From assembly GCA_014529385.2 (NCBI GenBank), contig CM043944.1, positions 69,858,895 through 69,922,894 on the forward strand: a DNA stretch of 64,000 bases. The letters are read 5' to 3'. The position numbers were made by a program, and so were the translations under genes. Positions 1-12,227 of this stretch are shown piece after piece. Within the stretch, counting starts at the first letter, position 1. Each line of letters starts with the position of its first letter. The notes under the pieces are model-generated. The model was not told where the DNA came from. It searched no databases and saw nothing but the letters and a program-made list of their open reading frames with translations. The stretch is from Adiantum capillus-veneris (taxonomy: Eukaryota; Streptophyta; Polypodiopsida; Polypodiales; Pteridaceae).

Positions 1-2433
1 TGCATCAATCCCCCACTTTTCAAACACATCAAACGCCATAATGGTTTTTCGTAGCTCTGGCTCCAACACTCTCTTCCCAAATGCTTGACATCTATTGCAA
101 GACCTACACCAATGGTGAACATCCTTGTGCAAACTAGGCCATACATACCCCTCTTGCAAAATCTTATGCAAGGTGATCTTTAGAGCAAAATGGCCACCAC
201 ATGCGCCTTCATGATTCTCTTCCAACACTTTGTAAAGCTCCTCCCGCCAAGGTACACGTCTCAACACGAGATCATCCCCTTTCATGTATAAGACATCACC
301 AATCAATTTGTACCTGTATGCTCTACGCACAAAGCCATACTTCTTAGACTTCTGAATCTCCTTTGGAATGATTCCTGTTAGCAAAAACTCCTCTTCTTGA
401 GCCAAACTTTCCCGGCCATGATAAAGAGGTAAATTGGTCCTCAACACGAATAGCTCCCCAATCATGCCTTGAGCTGCTTCATGTGCCTCTCCATTTAGAG
501 CACGTTCAATGTGTCTGATGCTCCATGCTTCAAACGTTTTTAACAGGCGTTTAATTCTGAAGCACATTTCCTTCAATGAGGTGTTCTTGCTCTTCCACAC
601 ACCCAGCACTTGCTTCACCACTAACAAGGCATCACCTTTTATGCTCAACCTTCGAACCCCATGCTTCAAACAAATGTGTAATCCGGCTTCCAATGTAGCA
701 TATTCAGCCTCATTGTTACTATGCGCATCCAATTTGAACCCTCTCTTGCATACTAGCTTCTCCTCTGGATCATAAAGTGCTATACCTCCTAAAGCTGCAT
801 CGTGGCTTTTTCTGTATGAACCATCAAAGAACAACACATGTGCATTGCTGATCTGTGGCACTTCTTCAACTACCTTTCTCACCACCTCTTCCTTAACAAT
901 AAGGGGATTCTCCTTGTAGGTCAACAAATCAGCTAGGGTAGCCCTTGTACTATCTTTCACTAGAAAAGAGAACTCAAACTCTTGCAGCTCAATTACCCAT
1001 TTCTTCACCACATTTGACATGTTAGTACCATTAATTAACTGTGGCAAAAAGGCATAACTCGTCAAGAAAACAAAAGGCCGTGGTAGCAAGTAATGACGAA
1101 ATCGTCGACAAGCAAATATTACACTGGCCATCACTAGCTCTTCCTCCGATAACTTTCTCTTCGCTACCAACTTCACTCGGCTTGCACAATACACTGGCCT
1201 CATATAATGGCTGCCCTTCCCCTTTTGCAATAGCATGGCTCCAATGGCATCATCCCCTACTGATGGATTTACATAAAAAACTTTCTCCCAATCAGGAGCC
1301 TACATGGCTGACAACCCCCCTAACACCTCTTTCACCTCTTGAAACACTTCTTCACACTTGTCATCCCATTGCAATGGATCATGCTTTGCCACTTGCTGTA
1401 ATGGATAAAGAAGCTGCGAAGACAATGGAATAAACCGTGCCATGTACTTCACTTTGTGTATAAAGGTTGCCAATTGCTTCGTACTCATAGGTGATGGAAG
1501 AAGAATAATAGACTTAACCTTGTCTGGATCAGCCTCAATGACATTTTCTGACACCATGTGGCCCAATAACTTCACCCTTGGCTGTGCTAGATGACATTTC
1601 TTTGGATTTAGTTGTCCTCCACATTCATCATATCGAGCCAATACCATCTGCAGCTTCTCATGGTGATCAGCCCTACTGCTATAGACACAAAAGTCATCCA
1701 TAAAAGCTTTAACACAACTACCAATGAATGGTTCCAACACCCAATTTGCTCTCTCTTGATAGAAGGAAGGTCCATTTGACAACCCAAATGGCAATACTGT
1801 GTAGCAATAGAAGCCCCATGGCGTAATAAAAGTTGTCTTTGTGCGGTCTTTAAGAGCAATCTTCAATTGAAAATAGCCTGAAAAACCATCACACACACTG
1901 TACCTCTCATAACCTGCCACTGAGTCCAAGATCTGATCGATGAATGGAAGAGGATATGGGTTCTTCTTAGTGGCTGCGTTTAAGGGTTTAAAATCCACAC
2001 AAATTCTCCACTTCCCATCCTTCTTTGGACTGACTACAACTGGACTCACCCATTCTATGGTCTCCACAGGGACTATGAACCCTGCCTTCAATAACTTGTC
2101 CACCTCTACCCGCAAGGCTTCCATTTGCTCTTGACCCATCCTTTTTAGCCTTTGCCGCACTGGCTTAGCATCTTCTTTCAGCTCTATATGCATCTCTTCA
2201 CCCTTGAACCCTCTGATCTCTTCATATGAAGTAATGAACAAATCAGGAAAACTAGCCAGCATATGCAAAAATATATCCTTCTCCATAGCTGAGAGGTCTC
2301 CACTAATCATTTGCGTCATTAATTCCTGCTTCTTTGACAACTCAACCTTGGTTTGCATTAGCCCTTCAATCACTTCATAAGGCCCTTCACTTTCATCTTC
2401 AACCTCATTCGCAAATGCAACTAAGCCAATCTC
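1..2433 (-). pseudogene. pol: Tat-type Ty3/gypsy pol (RT, two RNase H domains, integrase zinc finger), 3' end outside window
   Basis: Polymerase part of a Ty3/gypsy element, reading from 2433 down to base 1 in one frame with a single amber stop at 1300-1302. Reverse transcriptase lies at about 1400-2250, with FMDD in place of the usual YxDD near 1690-1701. Next comes a gypsy-type RNase H (about 900-1290) in which two expected catalytic acids are replaced (VNPSVG where VD.S is usual; LTSY where .TDH is usual). A second RNase H of the plant/archaeal type follows (about 500-840: FFDGSY, NNEAEY, IKGDA). Then comes an integrase HHCC finger (HEGACGGH near 190-212, CRSCNRC near 105), and the first catalytic-core Asp sits at the window edge. 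Two RNase H domains are the hallmark of the Tat lineage. The frame is the same as gag upstream, separated only by the TAG at 2434. I infer an old but well-preserved copy; the lineage call is strong, activity unlikely. Confidence 0.9.
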
Positions 2434-4455
2434 CTAGATTTCTTTGTCCATCAAAAGAAATGCAACATCAGCATCCTCATCACTGCTGGTAGTGCTATCA
2501 CTGTCCTCATCTGTCACCGTGGAAGAGTCTTCATCACTAGACTCATCCTCATCTTCATAAAGCTCCTCTAATCGTTTCCGTGTGTCCATATTATAAAGCT
2601 TCTTGGTACCTGTCTTTCCATAGAGGCTAATTGTACCATGTCGCCAATCTTGAACAGCTCCCACTGCACGTAACCATGGTCTGCCCAGTATAATAGGATA
2701 TGCTCCCAACCCTGCTGGAATCACATGAAAATCAACCACTGCCTTTGCATCATATGCCTCCACTTCTAAGCTCTTTACAACACCCAAGCATTTTACATTT
2801 TGATGGTTTGCCAATCTGATCCGAAACCCTGACACCCCAGCCACTGTGAGACCCATCTTCTCAACGCATGAGTGTGTTATGACGCATATTTGGGCTCCGC
2901 CATCCACATAACCCTGTCCCAAATTTTTCCTTTTATGCCACACATCTACTATTGGGCAAATGTCTGGTAGCTCATCCATTGCCAACACCTTTAATGAACC
3001 TCTCTCTGGCTCTTTCTCCATTGGGTTAACCATCCTCTTCCACTGTCGCTTTAGCTTAGGCACCATCTCTATAAGCTGCCCAAAAGTAACATCTGCCTTC
3101 CTGCTCGTCAGATCCTCCCTCAAGTCATAGCTTAATTGCCCATCCCCTAGTGGAAAATCTGAAACATGAAACTTTCGACGAGCTCTCCTTTTCCTCTTGG
3201 CCTTGACATCCTCGCCTTCATGGCTCTTTCCTTTCTTCTTACTAGGACCTGGGGCACTTCTTCCTTCCTTATCCTTTGTGGTCCTCTTCCCAATAGGCAT
3301 CACTAATGTATCCTCTAGCTTTGATGCCTTCTCCAAGGTGACTACACTTAGCACTTTTGTCTTTCCCTTTTCCTCCTGGGTCAGTCCACTGGTTCCTTCG
3401 TCTCCCTTAATTTCGATGCCATAATCATTTGACCTAGTTAGCACATGTCTTGGCAATGGATACATGTCTCCCCCCATCCTTGGTGGCTTATCACATTGCG
3501 GGCTGATGTGACCCAACTCTCCACAATTATAACATGTGGGCGTCTGCCTCCAAAACCTACCATTGCTTTGTCCAACACCATTCCTAGGCCTTTCTTCACC
3601 TCCTGGCTGATTTGCAAACCTCCCTCGACCTCGATTATTTCCCACTTGACCTAGCATGTTTAGGCTGAGATTCTTCATCAAATCTACCATTTTCCTCATG
3701 TCTTGCCTTAGCCCATCATCTTGCACTACTGTAGTGACCACTGCTGGCATAACCTGAGTAGTAACAGGAACTACTGGTTCATGATGAACCCCTGACATGC
3801 GCCCTTGTAAAGACTCTATAGGCTGAAATTCAGACCTCACTGGCAAAGACTCCACCCCTAACTGGCTCATTTTCCTCAACTTCCACTCTTTGTTCCTTGC
3901 TACCTCTAGTGCATCTTCATATGTCCTAGGCTTTTTTAGCTCCACTCTCCAACGTATATTCTCCCAAAGACCAGCTAAGAACCTGTGCTTCTTCATCATG
4001 TCAGGCGGGGGAACCTGTGGTGCTAAAGCCTTGCACATTCGCTCCCATGCCAATGAAAACTTACGTATGTACGCATCTACTAGCTCACCTTCCTTCTGCA
4101 CCAAACCTTGTACTTCTTGCCACACTTTGTCAGGATCTTCTATCTTCACAAACTCCACTTCCAATCCATGCCTTAGATTGTCCCAACTCAATCTTATAGG
4201 TGGATCTGCTGCACGCAACTCCTCTTCAAATGCCTTGGACCAAACTCGTGCATCACTCTTCAAACAAATTTGGAGAAGGTGTAACATTTGCGTAGGGTCA
4301 TGAATCTGGTTGCTAATGCAGGCAACCTCCATCTTTTCCAAAAATTCTTCCACATCTTCATCACTTCTTCCATGAAACTCCGGATAAGAGAAAGCCATGG
4401 CTACCCAAGTTACAATGCTTTGAGAACCCCTTTGAACACACGTGCAAGAACCCAA
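2434..4455 (-). CDS. gag: Tat-type Ty3/gypsy gag-protease
   Basis: An open frame of 673 codons. The likely start is the Met at 4398 (MAFSYPEFHGR...), 19 codons inside the longest ORF, because the gag-type sequence begins there. The capsid-like part spans about residues 20-190 (W/F-rich retrotransposon gag pattern). A CCHC zinc knuckle (CYNCGELGHISPQC, C-X2-C-X4-H-X4-C) sits near residues 308-321 and should bind the element RNA. A lysine-rich basic tract (SKKKGKSHEG, KRKRRARRK) follows. An aspartic protease has its active site at YVDGGAQICV (Asp at about 518), a D-G-G variant common in plant gypsy elements. The C-terminus is very acidic and serine-rich (EDEDESSDEDSS). The ORF ends with TAG at 2434-2436, and the pol frame continues directly after it. 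Suppression of that stop, or simple decay, would both fit. Confidence 0.88.
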   Translation of the reverse strand: MGSCTCVQRGSQSIVTWVAMAFSYPEFHGRSDEDVEEFLEKMEVACISNQIHDPTQMLHLLQICLKSDARVWSKAFEEELRAADPPIRLSWDNLRHGLEVEFVKIEDPDKVWQEVQGLVQKEGELVDAYIRKFSLAWERMCKALAPQVPPPDMMKKHRFLAGLWENIRWRVELKKPRTYEDALEVARNKEWKLRKMSQLGVESLPVRSEFQPIESLQGRMSGVHHEPVVPVTTQVMPAVVTTVVQDDGLRQDMRKMVDLMKNLSLNMLGQVGNNRGRGRFANQPGGEERPRNGVGQSNGRFWRQTPTCYNCGELGHISPQCDKPPRMGGDMYPLPRHVLTRSNDYGIEIKGDEGTSGLTQEEKGKTKVLSVVTLEKASKLEDTLVMPIGKRTTKDKEGRSAPGPSKKKGKSHEGEDVKAKRKRRARRKFHVSDFPLGDGQLSYDLREDLTSRKADVTFGQLIEMVPKLKRQWKRMVNPMEKEPERGSLKVLAMDELPDICPIVDVWHKRKNLGQGYVDGGAQICVITHSCVEKMGLTVAGVSGFRIRLANHQNVKCLGVVKSLEVEAYDAKAVVDFHVIPAGLGAYPIILGRPWLRAVGAVQDWRHGTISLYGKTGTKKLYNMDTRKRLEELYEDEDESSDEDSSTVTDEDSDSTTSSDEDADVAFLLMDKEI

Positions 4456-6440
4456 AACTTTTGACTACCCAATCCCCAGAAACTTCAATGGAGCTCAGCT
4501 TTGGATGAGAACAAACACATGCACATCAAATGAGTTTTCATAGTTGATCATCGGAATTACAACAGGCAAAGGACATTCCAGGATCTCTCTCAATCTTCTT
4601 GGCCCAAACATAAAGACTATGCGCTGCTGGAAAAAGATCTTCCTGGACACATGAACATTAATCTGAATTCTTTGAGTTAAATGAAAAGGAGTGAACTGAG
4701 GGCCATTTTGATCATCCATTAAAGACAACCATGAAGCTCCCAAGAAGGCACACCTGACTCAACCTCTGATTTTGCCAAAATTTCAGCAGCATAACAGCAT
4801 AAATGGCTCAAAATACCAAAAACCAGCCATCATAACTTGGGAAAATTTTGATAGAGTTTCCCCAGAAGTAGAGCAGTAGGAACCCAAAATATAGACTGTC
4901 TATGTATGCATAAACTGTCAACAATAGAACCCGAGCATCAAGTAGGACTCACTAGTACATAGCCTATGGCGAGGTCACAAAAAGGGTGCTCCAGCTACCT
5001 GTATCACCGAAAGGATCTCTACATTTGAGAATCCCCCAGCTCAATAAAAACCTCACGCTATCGACCCTCACACGAAGGCTAATGCAAATCGCGTATAGTC
5101 AAGTCTCAGAAATGACTATCTTCCAAACCAAGTCTCAGAAATGGCTGGGACTGCCAAATACAACCAAGTATGGCTCCACAAATGCGTACAATGGCAGTTT
5201 CCACAAGTAACGTACAATCCAGCAGACAATGCGCTCAAATAGGCGCCAAGTGATGCATTCCCACAACAACTGCAAGTGACATCACTGCTAGTATATCACT
5301 GTACTCCAGCTACCTGTACCTGTGTGAATCACCTGTACCTGTATCTGTCCCTGTAACCTGTAACCTGTAATCTGCAACCTGCAACCTGTAATCCCGAAGC
5401 TCGAAGCTCGAAGCTCGAAGCAGAAGGTACTCGAAGAAGATCCTCAGTGGGGGCACCAAAAGAATGTGAGCGGGATGAAAACACACAGAACGCCTCTATA
5501 ACGACCCGACACACACTCTTGGGAAGATACACACACACACTATGGGGCACCACTCGGTTTACACAACACACCTGGCCGAGACAGGGAACACACCTATGGA
5601 GTGAGAGGAGAGAGACTATCCACTTGCCCACTCCACACACATACACACACACACACACACACCCAAAAAACTCAGCTCAAAGAGGAGAATTTCTGATGTT
5701 TAGATACAAATGATCTTGGGCCAACACCAATGGGGCAAACAGCTCACATAATATGGGTAAAAGATACCAGATACAATCACAAACTAGAGCAGAAACTTCG
5801 CTCATAGGAGAAACTTACACAGAAAAACAGCAGGAAAAGAGTGAGGAATTTGGCAAAATGGACAGCGCCATCGCGTCCGGAACGGCCCAAAACCCCAGTC
5901 TACAATGTCAAAGTGCTCAAATCCGACCTCGGATGAGCAGTTTACGGCCAAAACAAGCTCCAAAAACACCAAAAACACACATGCGGCTGTTCCTCCTCTC
6001 TTCTCCACGTTTTTTCTAGTCTTCTCTCTATTTTTCCAGTTTCCACACTTAGCTTTATTAGTTGGGCACCCTTGGCCTTTTAGATGACCTCAAACGGACC
6101 CCGAACAGGCCAAAAACTGACCTCGTAGTGCATAGTTGTCACCTTTTTGCATCCATACGCACACCTGTCACTCATCTTTTTCCAATAATGCGTCCCGCCA
6201 CCACGTGAAGTGGCCCCAAAAAGTGGTCCTAATGATGACCTTTCTGCATAATTCTCACGAGAAAACACCCACGTTGTGTCCGTCCTCATCCGCGTGCAAA
6301 TATTGACCTCGTTCGCCCTCCTGATGCCACTAGATGCCATCTGACGCACCTGCTGACCTCACGTCGTCGGCCCGCGGATAGCTTCCTCGAGAAGTTTTAC
6401 GCGCTACCAACTCCTCCTTATTGTAGAAAAAACACACTAG
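4456..6440 (-). other. Probable leader and 5' LTR of the Tat element (boundaries not resolved)
   Basis: This stretch lies upstream of the minus-strand gag start, where the untranslated leader, primer-binding site and 5' LTR should be. I see no confident PBS or TG...CA LTR edge, and the partner LTR is outside the window, so the border cannot be fixed by pairing. The sequence carries short tandem repeats (5325-5420) and a CA tract (about 5639-5662). Its GC content rises between 6080 and 6400. The ORFs here are short and unlike known proteins. Confidence 0.4.
5325..5420. repeat. Short tandem repeats (about 7-8 bp units)
   Basis: Repeated CCTGTA / ACCTGTA / CTGCAAC units are followed by three to four copies of CGAAGCT. 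The phrase CCAGCTACCTGTA also occurs at about 4993 and 5307, so a small cluster of related repeats sits in this leader. Confidence 0.75.
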
Positions 6441-7724
6441 TATTGATAATAGTGAAAATCGTTGCACTATGTACATGCTGTCCTACCTGTACACATGTGG
6501 GCCCCACGTAACCACCTGGCTATGAAAATTGGGTAATCCTTTATTCGATGCACCATGCATGTGTATGTACATATGCGCAATCCCTTGCTCAAAAAAACTC
6601 CTGACATAATTTACCATCTTTGCTTCGTATCTTGGCATATATTGAACCATCATCCATTACCTTTGTTTACATTAAACTCGTGGCCCATACTACTGGGTCT
6701 GTGCTCTCATTAACGAGAATCTCCGTAGATCCGCCCCCCCCCCCCCCACGCGCAATATTTTGTCTCTCTCTTTCCCGCCTGGTGCGCCATCGCTCTGCAT
6801 CTAAGGACCCTCTTTGCCCTGCAGCTCCAATGGAAACCGCCCTCCACGATGCGCCCAATTGTGCGAGAAACCAGGCACTTGCGCCGATTTGCAGCTGTGA
6901 CAGGCCAACGGAGCACACCATTCCTTCCATAATGCCTTGCGCATGAGACAAAGAGACACACCCGTTACACTCAACACGCGCACACACACACACAGACCCG
7001 GACACTGTCTGGATTTCGCAATCTCATGCACAAGCAAATATCCCACTCTCTTTCTCTCTCTGCGCTGCTCTCAACACTTGTCACCTCCATGCTCGATTAG
7101 TGCCACCCGGCCACCGTCACGTCATCTTTTCCTTGCCTTTTCTCTCGCCTCACTCGACAGTCGAGGAATCTTGCTTGATTCTTTTTAATGAGACCTGGTT
7201 GCAAAATTGGGCACGTCTACTAGGATGGTTATTTGGGGGGAGGATTTCATCACTAACTATATTTTTTTTTTCTTGTCACATGCATATGTAAGCATTTTTG
7301 TTGCATTGTGATGTGCCATCTTACTTGAGTGAGATTCCTAAGCACCCATTTATTGATTAGTGCGGTCAAGGTGTGATGACTAATTTTTCTACGCCGAACT
7401 ATCAAGAACTTTGATATAAATTGAATGATCCTCGGATATTTTTTCCCTAACTTGAGTGGTTTTACCGGTATTATGTAAAGAACAATTACGCTAATTTCAA
7501 GAAGCAGAGATGTCAAAAAATGCTAACATGTCAAGCCACCAAAGACCTAGATGGTGCCCTAACTCTAGCCAACTTGCACATCCCAACCAAGGGGCCTAAC
7601 CCTAGCACAAGCAAAAGAAGACAAAGTTCTCATCAATTTATTGATCCTCGTTGAGCCCATGGGTTAGGGTTAAAACTCTTACCCACAACAGTTTATGGAA
7701 CCCTTTTTTTATGGTGCCTAAAAT

Positions 7725-7727
<3 letters not shown>
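6441..7727. other. No gene seen
   Basis: Mixed sequence with a C14 run (6734-6747), a short CA tract near 6979-6993 and pyrimidine-rich stretches around 7046-7150. The open frames overlap one another on both strands and have no recognisable motif. Confidence 0.6.

Positions 7728-7805
<78 letters not shown>
7728..7805. repeat. Compound microsatellite (TC)n(AC)n
   Basis: About 27 TC units run straight into about 11 AC units. Similar compound tracts recur at 18841-18900. Confidence 0.97.
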
Positions 7806-8127
7806 TTAGTGAAGAACTTGCATAAAACATGTTGGCATAGCAGTGTTCGAACACCAGCAAATTACCAAAGTTAATGACATGGTGTTATTGTACAGACAAT
7901 TCCTGAGAGGGCGCTAGCTTTTGGGGACTAAATACTTTTAAAGCTTGATGCTTTTCATGTGCGTACTTTTGATAGCCAAGGGTCTTTAAATATGTGCTAA
8001 GGTTCACCCCTGACATCCTACCATGTGTGTAGAGGCGTTCTACCAAAGTTGTACCATGTTGAAGCGATATAAAGAAATACTAAAAGAGGGGTCACAATTT
8101 GAGGATAGTGCTCTCTTGGGGTGCAAC

Positions 8128-10291
8128 TCAGCTACTCCGTGTCTCATGTGCAATATGTCTCTTCCAATTCGGTAGTTTTGAAGATGTATCCTGTACAAAG
8201 AATTTTTGGTCAATTTTTAGATCACCTATTGTCACCTTCACACCTGGACATGTTGCATACAATTCATGGGATGAATTGTTTGCCACTTTCACCATCCAAC
8301 CATGATAAGTGTCCATCGGCCATTTACAGTTGTTGTAGAGACTCTTTGACCTTATGTTTATTTCTATGGTCAATCAAGGCAACAAATGGCTCTTTAAGAT
8401 CACCTACCTTGGCCAAAGTTTCTGTAGTATCCCTTGCCCAGTGACTTCGCGAATAGTAGCTCCTAGGAATAGCTTCAACTTCCTCATCATCAATTGAGAA
8501 ATGCACTTGCTTCACTGTCCCACTAGATTGGTAGCATCCCACCACATCTCCATCATCCTCCTTATCTCACAACTACATCCCTTGTGTCTTCAAGGTTTCT
8601 CCATCAACCTGTGGACGAGCAACCTCAGCAAGAGTTTGCCTTTTTTTCTTGATGATCTCAATGATCTCCTCGTGGAATTCACGTTTTGCAATGCCAAGGA
8701 CTTCTCCCAGCGTGAACTCAATCTTGCTATTCAAAATCCTTTCCTCCAAGACTTTCTTTAAATCTGTAGCAACCTCAATACCAGCTTGTAGTTTATAAGT
8801 TGGGCCTTTTGTCTTACCTTTTGTTGTCTCTTTCTTCTTTCCTGTTGTAGACTCTTCCATGAGTACTTCAGGTGGAGACGCTCCTTGTGTTGGGGGTGTT
8901 TGGGACGGCATTGAGTCGCTTCTTACCCCACTTCTAGAAGCTCTTTTTTATGGTCCTTCATCCGCATTCTCACGTCTGTGCTTCTCTTCTACAATAGCCT
9001 CATTTTGTTGGCATTTTGTAATGTAGGCATGCACTGACAATGAGTCCACTAGATCATTCCATCGTGTTTCTAGACGTATGCAATCACCTGATTCATGTAG
9101 AATCTCTTTTGTAAGCTTTTCCTTTTTAGCTAATTGCATAACATTTGGCCAAATTTGACCATGATGATCACTCACCTCTTCATCACTAAGATGCTCAATT
9201 TATACTCCATAAGTAGTTGTCTCAACTAAAGAGGTGGCATGGTTAGTTGCCTTATCTTCAACTAAGGTTTGCATTCCCCCCTTCCCAAAGTTTCTCAAGG
9301 GTAGATCTGTCTCTCTTAAGTGGATTTTACCATCCTTAAAAAAGACAACATCTTTTGTCAAAGCATCACTAAAACTATCACAATCCCTTCTTACATGGTC
9401 TGTACTATTACACCAAATACATTTAATAACAAAACCTTCTTTGGCATGTTGTCTTTGCCTAGGAAGTGGCCCTGATGGTTGGCCTTTTAGGTTTCAAGCT
9501 TTGCAAGCTTCACCTTCAAGTCACTCATTCCCTTCACAATCTCATCTAGCATTAGGAATGATAAAAGTAGGCTTTACCATTTTGTCAGAAGTTGAGGTAG
9601 AAGGACTTGTAGTGTTTACTACCATCTTGTCTCTTCTTCTTTGTCGTTTGGCAAGCAGTGAGACAGCACCTTCAACCTCATTCCAGTCGGTCTTTAGTCC
9701 TTGTTTAGCATCTTTATTTTCAAGAAGAAGCTCCAAATTTTCTTGAAACTCTTTACTTGTTGCAGCTTGTCAGAAAAGATATGTCTTCTCTGCATCTAGT
9801 GTGGCCTTTTCTATCCTGGTGAGTTGTGCATAGCGTCGCTCAAATTCCCTCAGTAGGTGTGTTATTGATAGTCCTTGCTTTGGCTTGACTATCCATTCTA
9901 AGAATGTCCTTTTAGTCACTCTCTCAGAGTCCTCCATGAAATATTCCTCCTTTAAAGCTACTTTGAAATCTTCCCAGTTTCTCCCATGCCCATGTTTAAT
10001 TCCCCTAACATGTTTCCTAATCTCTAGAGCAACAACTAGCTCAAAGCTTTGAATCATCTCACCTTCTGATACGCGATGCAGCTCCATCTCCTTCACATAC
10101 TCGCATAAGTACTTGGTTACATCTTTGCCATTGAACTGATCCATTCTGTTGACAACCGCTTGTATGGATTTGGTTGTTGAAATCTCCCTTCTTTGTGTGG
10201 CATGTTGTTGCATGAACATTGCAAATGCTTGAAACATTTGCATTGTTGTTGGGTCAAAATGCATACCCTGTTGCTTAACATGATCACCCAT
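8128..10291 (-). pseudogene. gag: Decayed gypsy gag-protease
   Basis: Reading from 10291 downwards: a gag start (MGDHVKQQGMHFDPTTMQMF), then capsid-like helices (WEDFKVALKEEYFMED, REFERRYAQLTRIE). A TGA at 9770-9772 is followed by in-frame continuation. A frameshift near 9545 comes next, then a CCHC knuckle (CIWCNSTDHVRRDC) at about 9400-9440. A further broken stretch (8573-9175) leads to a retropepsin-like segment: an FVALIDH motif near 8375, and after another frameshift a region ending in IGDLKIDQKFFVQDTS (about 8170-8240). So at least one stop and several frameshifts split a gag-protease polyprotein. No RT follows in 7300-8100, so pol is lost. It is a different gypsy family from the 1-4455 element. 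Confidence 0.72.
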
Positions 10292-12006
10292 GGTTACCCA
10301 AAAACTCTCACCCTGGCAGTTTCACGTTGGGTCCATCAAAAATATATCGAGAAATTTGTGGTCTTGCCAAGAAAGCACTGGGCTTTTGGCTGTGAGAGTT
10401 TGTGAGAGAACTCCAAAAATTATATGAAGGAGTTAAACCATAGATGCCATGAAGTCTAGGGTGTGGAAGGAAGTAAAATAGAAGAAGCCCCACTCTTTCT
10501 CTCTTGCACTCACACACACAAAGAAAGAACACAAAAGAGATTATCAAAACAACACATAGATGAAAACATCAAGGCTATGGCCATATCATATCATGGGTAA
10601 TATGAAAGGGTTAATAGATAAGTCAATGGCGTTCAATCTTTGCCGACCAAACAGGCTACAAATTGTTCTTTGAAATTGTAGTTCTGTTCTGTCTAGTGAT
10701 TGGGATTAATTGTGTGTACAAATCCTCTTGGTTCATAGCAAGATAACTACACTTACATCAAAAGAAAAGTTTTAGTTTATAAAATGTAATATGATCGGAT
10801 CCGGTGAAAGAAGTATTTCATTGAGCCTTTCTAAGCCAAAGAGAAACACTATACGTTGTTGAAACTGTATTTTATGGCTAATCCATACATTAATTCTAAT
10901 AGATCGCACAAAGTGGAAGTGATAAAAAGTCTCATCATGTGGATTATTCATCTAGGATAACTCTAGTATGTGCAAAATATAGATATGAGAGAAGAGAAGA
11001 GAAGCGAATTTCCCTCCCAAGCCCTATTCTTCTCCATATGCAATAAGGATACTGCAAGAGATGTACCTGTAGCAAGGAAAACCTAGAATTTGTAGAGAGA
11101 ATGAATTTCTAAGAGTGAGAGAGATAGGTTTGGTTAGAGAGGGAGATGAGCTTAGAGATATATGTTGGATTAGAGTTGAAAAACAAAACAACAAAAAATC
11201 AACAAAATAGCAAAGTAGAACACATCTTACTTGACAAACCATTTGGGAGTTATTCACCATTTTTTATGGAGAGAGGAGAAGAGGGAAGACTTCAAAGCTT
11301 GATTGATGCACCAAGTTCAAGTCCTTCATTGATTAGAGCTTATCTTCTAAGGATAGCTTACAAGTTTGGCTGGTCTTCTTCTAGGAATAACTGTAGGCTT
11401 AGGCTTATGTTTATGGCTAAGTACAATTAGGCATTACTACTCTCACTCGCTCATGAATTCATCTCATGAATGGCTTGAATAAATTTCAAGGAATAAGAGG
11501 TCCCCTTTTATAGGTGAAGGGAACCCCCAAGGGTTTACACAAGAAGAGAAGAGCCAGTGTGATTAGAAATTGGAAAAGTTTGAAATGAGTTGTCCCTGCA
11601 TGACATGGGCAGATTGGGGTCCAGTATTTTGATCATATCTCTTCAACCGTGGCTCTACTAAAAAAGTAAAATATGGGTAAAAAATTCAGCTATTTGCTAC
11701 GACTCCCGTTTTATATACTTTTTCCAATTTGGATTGGAACCTTGTGTTAAAAAATCATCAAAATATGGTACAATTTTGGTAGCAAAAGTCTTCTTGTGGC
11801 CCCTTAATTAGCCTAGACTTTTATTTGATTTCAATGGACACCTCATGTCATATGAAAGCATGACATGCTCCTTGACAAAGTTTTGTAATCATGCTTGCAA
11901 TAATGCATTAAAATAGGTATATCTTTGAAAATCATGCCACCTAGTGTCCCACTAGGATTTGATTCCTTCCTAGTAGCTATTTAAAAGAAATATAAGAAAA
12001 GTACAT

Positions 12007-12044
<38 letters not shown>

Positions 12045-12227
12045 AGTTACCCTAAACATAGGATCTAGCTAGAGAGTGATATGATAATGAAATAATAGAT
12101 ATAAAGAATCAATGCTTTTTGCCCCAAGTTAAAGAGACGGAGCAATTGACGCTTTTTCCATAGTACTTTCTGACAATAAAATAAGAATATGTTACCCTTG
12201 AGATAAATAATAGGATGAGATAGAAAG
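10292..12227. other. Probable leader/LTR of the decayed gypsy element; no gene
   Basis: AT-rich sequence upstream of the minus-strand gag at 10291. Phrases such as TCCCCTTTTATAGGTGAAGG near 11500 look like LTR promoter or leader text, but no paired repeat, PBS or TG...CA edge was found. A perfect (AT)n tract lies at 12008-12040. The small ORFs look accidental. Confidence 0.4.
12008..12040. repeat. (AT)n microsatellite
   Basis: About 16 uninterrupted AT units. Confidence 0.97.

Noticed and set aside
7253-7516. 87-codon minus-strand frame
   Set aside because: AT-rich, no motif, no context.
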